Assembly: GCA_035525055.1 (NCBI GenBank) | Contig: DATLEZ010000008.1 | Span: forward strand, 1 to 10,178 | Source: DATEEG01 sp035525055 | GTDB taxonomy: Bacteria > Actinomycetota > Acidimicrobiia > Spongiisociales > ZC4RG35 | DNA: 10,178 nt | Direction: 5' to 3' | Part shown: positions 5,797-10,178 of the stretch, one piece after another | Position numbering within the stretch: position 1 is the first letter of the stretch | Layout of the letters: every line of letters begins with the position of its first letter | The notes under the pieces: model-generated | Seen by the model: only the letters and a program-made list of their open reading frames with translations | What the model was told of the DNA's origin: nothing | Database searches by the model: none | Position numbers and translations under genes: made by a program

Positions 5797-6615
5797 CTAC
5801 CGTGGCAGCTGCTCAAGAGCAGTAATAGCCCGCCCGGCCGCGATGAGGCCGCTCATGGCAATCACAGCCAAAGCTCCGCCAAGCACCACCAGGAGGCGGG
5901 ACAAGTATGCGCCCTGGTCCAAGCCCTCGGATGTCTCTCGCACGACGGCGTCTAGCCGAACAGTCTGCGATCGATAGTCGTCGATGACCGATCGAGCTTC
6001 CACCACCGACAGTCGGATCATCTCGATCTGGTCTATCAGAATCACGGTCTCTTGATGGAAGCCGTCCGCTTCCGGGATCAGATTGGAGATGATCTCAGCG
6101 TTATCTCGCAGGCTCCCCGGCAAAGGTGCCAGTTGCAGATCGAGCTCGGCAAAGGCCTCGTCTAGAGGGACCTCGGGGTTGTAGGGGACTCCTATGAAGG
6201 CGAGCGCCGAGAGAGTGTTGTCGATGACATTGGAGGCCTCGATCAGGGCTGGCATAGCGTCTCTGATCGCGTCGATGCTGGCCGGAAGGTCTTCTCCGAC
6301 GATTATGACGGTCTCGCTCACGGCGGCCCCAACTGTCTGGGAACTCGCAGATGCGTGGCCTGCAGCAACGGCGGCCGTATGGAGGCTCGAAATCAGGGTC
6401 CCCAGCGCTTCGTCGGCGACATCGAGTGTCGTACCAACACTGACGAGAGCCTCTCCGGTGACATCCAGGGAGATGCCGAAGCGATCGAAGAGGTCGTCAA
6501 TCAAGATCCAAGCGACCAGTGTGATCGCCACAGCTCCGACGAGTCCCGCCACGCCGAGGCGAGCGATTGAGGGTCCGCGTTGTTGACGCGCATTACCGAC
6601 GGGCTCACGGGTCAT
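5797..6615 (-). CDS. Two-TM membrane protein with extracytoplasmic helical domain, unknown family
   Basis: Encodes 272 aa from ATG 6615 (minus strand). Codons upstream of this ATG stay open to 6801 but overlap the divergent ABC gene and its promoter, so the short start is preferred. A hydrophobic helix near residues 21-41 (LGVAGLVGAVAITLVAWIL) follows a basic N-terminus, and a second lies near 247-266 (LLVVLGGALAVIAMSG). The ~200 residues between them predict long amphipathic helices rich in Ala, Val, Ile, Asp and Glu (TLDVADEALGTLISSLHTAA; RLSVVEARSVIDDYRSQTV), without cysteines. The layout resembles sensor or scaffold ectodomains, but no HAMP, kinase or chemotaxis signalling region follows TM2; only ~10 residues remain. 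I do not recognise the family. No Shine-Dalgarno is present. A near-perfect sigma-B/F promoter ends 8 nt before the ATG, implying an almost leaderless transcript. Confidence 0.85.
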   Translation of the reverse strand: MTREPVGNARQQRGPSIARLGVAGLVGAVAITLVAWILIDDLFDRFGISLDVTGEALVSVGTTLDVADEALGTLISSLHTAAVAAGHASASSQTVGAAVSETVIIVGEDLPASIDAIRDAMPALIEASNVIDNTLSALAFIGVPYNPEVPLDEAFAELDLQLAPLPGSLRDNAEIISNLIPEADGFHQETVILIDQIEMIRLSVVEARSVIDDYRSQTVRLDAVVRETSEGLDQGAYLSRLLVVLGGALAVIAMSGLIAAGRAITALEQLPR

Positions 6616-6623
6616 GGTGAGGA

Positions 6624-6649
6624 ATACCCTACGGTTCTCTTGTCGAAAC
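6624..6649 (-). promoter_or_regulatory. Sigma-B/F-type promoter of the 272-aa membrane protein
   Basis: On the minus strand: (T)GTTT (6649-6646), 16-nt spacer, GGGTAT (6629-6624), which matches the sigma-B/F consensus GTTT-N-GGGTAT exactly in both boxes. Only 8 nt separate the -10 from ATG 6615, so the mRNA would be essentially leaderless, in line with the missing Shine-Dalgarno. Confidence 0.65.
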
Positions 6650-6666
6650 ACTGGGGCGGCGCAGCC

Positions 6667-6693
6667 GGTTTGAGTTCCGCTGCCTTCGGGTAG
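6667..6693 (+). promoter_or_regulatory. Sigma-B/F-type promoter of the ABC exporter operon
   Basis: GGTTT (6667-6671), 16-nt spacer, GGGTAG (6688-6693), ending 10 nt before ATG 6704. No Shine-Dalgarno is present, so this is also probably leaderless. It stands back to back with the site at 6624-6649, with 17 bp between the two -35 boxes. Confidence 0.6.
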
Positions 6694-6703
6694 ACAACCC
6701 CTC

Positions 6704-7687
6704 ATGGCTCGATCCACCCTGGGTTCCACGGCGGCCGTGCACGCCCGCGGACTGACCAAGCTGTTTGCCGACGGTGTCGGCGTCCATGATCTCAGCCTCA
6801 ACGTCGAGCAAGGGACCTTTTTGGCTTCATCGGCCCGAGCGGCTCCGGCAAGACGACCACGATCCGTCTGATGACCGGCATTCTCGCTCCTGATATCGGT
6901 GAGTTGTCCGTGCTCGGAAAGGCCCCGGCCGAATTCGACCGGTCCGATCGGAGCCGTCTCGGATACATGCCACAGCTGTCGGTGCTGTACTCACACCTGA
7001 GCATCTGGGAAAACCTCGGGTTTAGCGCATCACTCTTCGGTGTCCCCTGGAGAGGGCGGCGCAGGCGCATGAAAGAACAGCTTGAACTCGTGGAACTTGA
7101 CGGCGCTCGAACCCGGCTCTTGCGCGAATCCTCAGGAGGGATGCAGCGCCGTCTCGCTCTGACCGCAACGCTGATTCACACCCGGATCTCCTATTCCTGG
7201 ACGAACCGACCGCCGGCATCGATCCAATTCTGCGCAGGAAGGTATGGGACCGCTTCACCGACCTCCGCAATCAGGGCCGGACCCTCTTTGTCACGACCCA
7301 GTACGTCGGCGAAGCCGCCTACTGCGATCGAGTTGGGGTCCTGGCGGAAGGGCGGCTGATAGCCGTGGATACACCCGAGGGTCTGCGGTGCCAGGCCTTT
7401 GGGGGCGAGGTGCCCGACGTCGTCTTTGCCACTCCGTTGCTCGCTCCCCAACTCGACCGCCTTGCCGAGATCGACGCGGCAACCCGGGTCGAGCGGATCG
7501 GGTGCCGCGAGGTTCGCTTGGTCGTCGCCGACGCTGGCGAGGCGTCTCCCCAGGTGACGGCCTGGGCGACCGAGGCGGGCGTCGAGATCGAGTCGGTCGA
7601 GCCGTATCTCCTGCCTTCGACGATGTCTTCGTCGAGTTGATCACCAAGCTGACCGCTTCTCGCGAAGCGCCCGAGGCAGTGGCATGA
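6704..7687 (+). pseudogene. ABC transporter ATP-binding protein, disrupted by three single-base deletions
   Basis: ATG 6704 opens with VHARGLTKLFADGVGVHDL, a normal ABC ATPase N-terminus. The frame breaks at the T run 6818-6822: one more T would give GTFFGFIGPSGSGKTT, the Walker A motif. It breaks again near 7178-7183 (one base missing before CCGGAT), just before Walker B LLFLDEPTAGIDP, and again near 7608-7613, after which AFDDVFVELITKL completes the typical C-terminus. The signature motif is ESSGGMQRRLALTATL near 7126-7176, and a switch-like VTTQYVGEAAYCDR follows near 7290-7330. All motifs are intact and no internal stop occurs in the repaired frame (about 328 aa). It is the ATPase of a DrrA/YhhJ-like drug- or lipid-exporter system. 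Its TGA overlaps the permease ATG (ATGA, 7684-7687), showing translational coupling. Recent decay and assembly error are both possible. Confidence 0.8.
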
Positions 7688-9245
7688 AGAGTTCCGGTGG
7701 TCGCCTCATCAGAACTATGGCGTTTTCCCGCAAGGACCTTTTGGAGGTGTTGCGTCAGCCGCGCCTTCTTCTCACCCTTGTCCTGGGACCGCTCCTGATT
7801 CTGCTGATTTTCGGTGTTGGGTTTGCCCCGGCACCTTCGATTCTGAGAACCATCGTCGTGGTTCCACCGGGAAGTGGACTGGAGAGCCGCAGTCAGGAAC
7901 TCGCCAACGCGCTCTGCCAGCGGATCGCTCTCACGGAGATGACAGACAACGAATCGGCGGCTCGCGATCGCATCGCCGCCGGTGACGCCGATGTTCTCGT
8001 GGTGGTCCCGGCCAATGCCGCCGAACTGGTCCGGGCCAATCAGCAGGCGCCGATCGAGATCTATCACAACCAGATCGACCCTTTTGAGAGCTCTTTCATC
8101 GAGATCTTTGCCGACTCGGCGGTTGACGAGATCAACCAGGCGATACTCGAGGAAGTGGTCGCGGCCGGCCAACTGGAGTCCGCCGACGTGGAAGGGTCGC
8201 TTCCGGCCGCGCGGGCGGCCGTTGACGCGATGTCCGGTGCCGTCGAGCGAGGAGGTGAGATTGCTCCGACCGATCGGCTCGATCTGGAGGGCAGCCTTCT
8301 CGGCCTGGCCACCGTGGCGGCCTATCGCAGCGGGATCGTCGGCGGCGTCGACGACATCGCCGGTCGCCCGACCTCCGCGACGGGAGCCCTGGCCCGCGCC
8401 CAGGACAGCACAACCCAGCTGGGGGAGCCGGGATCGTCGCCCCAAGAAAGCCAGCAGATTCTGACGGGCCTTCGATCGGATCTCGATCTGATCGAGGAAG
8501 AGCTGGCGGTGTTCCGGGAGATGGAGCCGGGCGTGCTGGTGAGCCCGTTCGTCGGCACGATTGACAACGTCCAGGGCATCGATGTGGACTTCTCCCACTA
8601 TTACATGCCCGGGGTGGTGGCCCTGCTTCTCCAGCACCTGGCGTTGACTTTCGCCGCTTTGTCGCTGGTGCGGGAGCGAACACTGGGATCGGCCGAGCTG
8701 TTTCGGGTTTCGCCGCTCACCGCCGGGGAAGCCCTAACGGGCAAGTACCTCGCCTACCTGGTCTTGGTGGACTGGTTGGAGCCGCTCTCACTGCGGCCGC
8801 CGTCGCCGGGTTCGGTTCGAGATCGCCGGATCGATGATCTGGTACGTCGTCGTCGTGTTCCTGGTTTTGATGGCATCACTCGGAGCAGGGTTTGTGATCT
8901 CCGCCGTTGCTCGGACCGAGAGCGAGGCAATCCAGTACGCAATGATCGCACTCCTCGTATCGATTCTCTTCAGCGGCTTCTTCATTTTCCTCGACCGGTT
9001 GATCGAGCCGGTTCGCGTCCTCTCGTACCTCCTACCGGCCACTTACGGAATCGCGGCATTGCAGGACGTTGCGTTCCTCGGTGAGGCACCGGATCCGAGA
9101 CTGATCGGTGGAGTGGCCATCCTCGCAATCACTCTGCTGGCGTCGGCCTGGATGCTCATGCGAAGGAGAGTCGTCGCCCTGCCCAAGCTTCCACGCCGAC
9201 GGTCGCCTGGACCGACCCGACAAGTCGCGGGTCGACGAAGGCTGA
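7684..9245 (+). pseudogene. ABC-2 type transporter permease, disrupted by at least two single-base deletions
   Basis: ATG 7684 overlaps the ATPase stop. TM1 is near residues 29-48 (LLLTLVLGPLLILLIFGVGF). A ~270-residue extracytoplasmic domain follows, then YYMPGVVALLLQHLALTFAAL and the conserved RERTLGSAELFRVSPL. This is the layout of ABC-2 permeases of the PF12698 type, with a large domain between TM1 and TM2. One base is missing near 8769-8771 (expected LVLVGLVGAALTAA) and another near 8816-8818 (expected GFGFEIAGSMIWYVV). After repair the frame runs through FLVLMASLGAGFVISAV, IALLVSILFSGFFIF, YLLPATYGIAALQDV and a final TM ending WMLMRRR. The 3' end is unsure: the repaired frame has no stop before 9602, while another frame stops at TGA 9243-9245 just before the terminator, which may reflect one more indel. 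A frame starting at 7684 alone stays open to 9084 but ends in non-membrane sequence. Substrate unknown. Confidence 0.78.
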
Positions 9246-9265
9246 AAGGCCGCACCTGGACAAAA

Positions 9266-9295
9266 GAGAAGGGGCACCTCACGGTGCCCGTTCTT
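9266..9295. terminator. Bidirectional intrinsic terminator
   Basis: GGGCACC (9272-9278), loop TCAC, GGTGCCC (9283-9289), extended after one G-G mismatch by AGAA/TTCT pairing. An A-rich left flank (AAAAGAGAA) and TTCTTCACTT on the right provide U-rich tails for both strands. It lies between the ABC permease and the convergent 91-aa gene. Confidence 0.75.
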
Positions 9296-9310
9296 CACTT
9301 GCGAGTGTCG

Positions 9311-9586
9311 CTAGGGAGCGACGGTTGTCGGCGTGGTATCGGCCGGAGCCGTGGTTTCCACGGGTGCGGTCGTTTCGATCGGTGCCGTTGTCACCACTGG
9401 ATTGTCGAGATCGGTGGTGGTGGCGGTGGCTCCGTCGCCGGAACCGAACAGCCAAACAACGAAGAGGATCGCGAGCACCAGGAGTACGGCCGCCAAGGCC
9501 ATGCCGCCGTGGTTGGGTCCGGAAGGCGTGACGATGACCTCGCGGTCACGTTCCGTCGACATTCCGGTCCTTGGGTCATATGTCAT
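9311..9586 (-). CDS. Small single-TM protein with Thr/Pro-rich tail (91 aa)
   Basis: Encodes 91 aa from ATG 9586 (minus strand); AAAGGAGG lies 8 nt upstream, which rules against the in-frame TTG at 9592. Residues 1-28 are polar and probably cytoplasmic (RDREVIVTPSGPNHGG near 13-28). One strong TM helix follows at about 29-47 (MALAAVLLVLAILFVVWLF). After it come GSGDGAT and a low-complexity extracytoplasmic tail with three TTAPxET/DT-type units (TTAPIETTAPVETTAPADTT), which is likely extended and possibly glycosylated. It is not a cleaved signal peptide, because the hydrophobic segment is internal and lacks a clear cleavage site. The family is not recognised; comparable small actinobacterial membrane proteins are annotated as hypothetical. 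A sigma-B/F-type promoter lies upstream, and it is convergent with the ABC operon across the terminator. Confidence 0.85.
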   Translation of the reverse strand: MTYDPRTGMSTERDREVIVTPSGPNHGGMALAAVLLVLAILFVVWLFGSGDGATATTTDLDNPVVTTAPIETTAPVETTAPADTTPTTVAP

Positions 9587-9618
9587 TGTCAATCCCTCCT
9601 TTAGGGGGTCGATCCCTG

Positions 9619-9646
9619 GTACCCGACGCCCCTACACCTCAAAACC
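9619..9646 (-). promoter_or_regulatory. Sigma-B/F-type promoter of the 91-aa membrane protein
   Basis: On the minus strand: GGTTT (9646-9642), 17-nt spacer, GGGTAC (9624-9619); using the overlapping GTTTT the spacer is 16. The -10 ends 32 nt before ATG 9586 and the leader carries the AAAGGAGG site. The -35 box overlaps the likely terminator hairpin of the upstream DinB gene. Confidence 0.6.
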
Positions 9647-9669
9647 AACCTGAAAGCCCTGTGGTTGGT
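9640..9669 (-). terminator. Probable intrinsic terminator of the DinB-family gene
   Basis: Read on the minus strand: ACCAACC (9669-9663), 12-nt loop, GGTTGGT (9650-9644), then TTTTG. This gives a 7-bp stem followed directly by four T residues, about 47 nt past the stop of the minus-strand gene at 9716. It is weak but well placed. Confidence 0.45.
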
Positions 9670-9715
9670 GGTTATCGCCTCGGTGGGCCGCGGAGAGAGT
9701 TACAGCAGCCGCGTC

Positions 9716-10178
9716 TTACGAACGGCGGACCACGTCGAGAGCTCGGCTGATCTGACCGAGATGCAGGCGATCGTGGCCGGCGATCATCCGAAAACACAGG
9801 TCGTAGCTCTCCGGTCCCCGCTCGCTGTGAATCCCGAATCGGGCACGCTGCTCTGGACCGCTCCGTCGCCACAACGCGACGTTGGCTTTCCGAAGCGTCT
9901 CGAAGAGTTCGATCAAGTCCTCGACTGAGTCTTGTTCATCGTGCAGTTTCTCGACCCACAGGTCCTGGTCGTATCCGATGAGCGGCGGTTCGTTCTGGGC
10001 GAGGGTCCATCGGTAGCGACTGCTCATGGCGATCTCGGCGTCTGCGAGGTGTGCGATCACCTGACCCACCGACCATTCGCCCGGCCGAGGTTGTTGGTAG
10101 AGATGGGTTCCGGCTTCCTTTGCATGCTCTTTCAACTTGGCGGCAGTCGACTCTTGAGCCAAGGCCGGGTCGTCGTCT
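9716..10178 (-). CDS. DinB-superfamily protein (5' end outside window)
   Basis: Stop TAA at 9718-9716; the frame is still open at the window edge (DDDPALAQEST...), so the start lies beyond 10178. The in-frame TTG at 10162 is unlikely to be the real start. About 154 residues are visible. The signature RPGEWSVGQVIAHLADAE, with the conserved Trp and the metal-ligand His, is followed by SSRYRW and, near the C-terminus, the second His pair in AGHDRLHLGQI. These are hallmarks of the four-helix-bundle DinB_2/YfiT-like metalloprotein fold. Members include mycothiol- or bacillithiol-dependent transferases and many proteins of unknown role. The substrate thiol is not readable here; mycothiol would be expected in an actinobacterium. 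Confidence 0.85.
   Translation of the reverse strand, partial: DDDPALAQESTAAKLKEHAKEAGTHLYQQPRPGEWSVGQVIAHLADAEIAMSSRYRWTLAQNEPPLIGYDQDLWVEKLHDEQDSVEDLIELFETLRKANVALWRRSGPEQRARFGIHSERGPESYDLCFRMIAGHDRLHLGQISRALDVVRRS

Noticed and set aside
5571..5816. A possible small lipoprotein (FLLVAC lipobox-like) on the minus strand
   Set aside because: No ribosome-binding site, GTG-only start with almost no n-region, a low-complexity remainder, and overlap with the 3' end of the 272-aa gene frame.
6616..6801. Longer start for the 272-aa membrane protein
   Set aside because: It would cross the divergent ABC gene and both promoters, and the added residues are low-quality sequence without homology signals.
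6704..7687. Programmed ribosomal frameshifting in the ABC ATPase
   Set aside because: Three separate breaks at unrelated sites, one only a T5 run, and two more in the permease do not resemble programmed frameshifting; deletion or sequencing error is simpler.
7291..8637. A 448-residue open frame on the minus strand
   Set aside because: It lies antisense to the ABC ATPase and permease, whose plus-strand frames have clear motifs. Its composition is Arg/His-rich and shows no domain, and it has no ribosome-binding site. It is a GC-rich shadow frame.
1..10178. CRISPR arrays, tRNA/rRNA genes, transposases, phage or toxin-antitoxin genes
   Set aside because: No regularly spaced short repeats, cloverleaf sequences or matching protein motifs were seen on either strand.

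Overview
The window suggests a high-GC actinobacterium. The coenzyme F420-type luciferase-like oxidoreductase, the codon usage, starts lacking a Shine-Dalgarno sequence and sigma-B/F-like promoter sequences all point to Actinomycetota. An acidimicrobial lineage is possible, but that is inference. It reads as a chromosomal housekeeping and stress-response neighbourhood. I found no tRNA, rRNA, CRISPR array, transposase or phage gene.

Left part (1-3128). The window opens with the 3' end of a surface or secreted protein built of about 88-residue repeats. A DUF72 (YecE-like) protein follows, then a convergent EVE-domain protein whose stop codon abuts the DUF72 stop. The EVE gene is divergent from an F420-dependent oxidoreductase. 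The intergenic region between them carries two near-identical 20-bp elements, each in the same orientation relative to the gene it precedes.

Middle (3129-5513). A gene graveyard holds the last ~30 codons of an epoxide-hydrolase-like alpha/beta hydrolase and a frameshifted, nonsense-containing C-terminal remnant of a DUF58 protein. Next come a glycine-zipper general stress protein (minus strand), a divergent SAM methyltransferase, a long 3' hairpin and a 70-residue unknown protein.

Right part (5514-10178). A 272-residue two-TM protein of unknown family is divergent from an ABC exporter operon (ATPase plus ABC-2 permease). The exporter operon is broken by at least five single-base deletions. 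A 91-residue membrane-anchored Thr/Pro-rich protein and a DinB-superfamily protein truncated by the window edge complete the region.

The most interesting observation is regulatory. Five of the six transcription units whose starts lie between 4311 and 9586 (all except the methyltransferase) are preceded by a sequence of the form (G/T)GTTT-N16/17-GGG(T/A)A(C/T/G). This is the architecture of sigma-B/sigma-F general-stress promoters, and it lies 8-37 nt before the chosen start codons. These units are the stress protein, the 70-aa protein, the 272-aa membrane protein, the ABC exporter and the 91-aa membrane protein. I infer a local cluster of alternative-sigma-controlled envelope and stress genes, three of them of unknown function.
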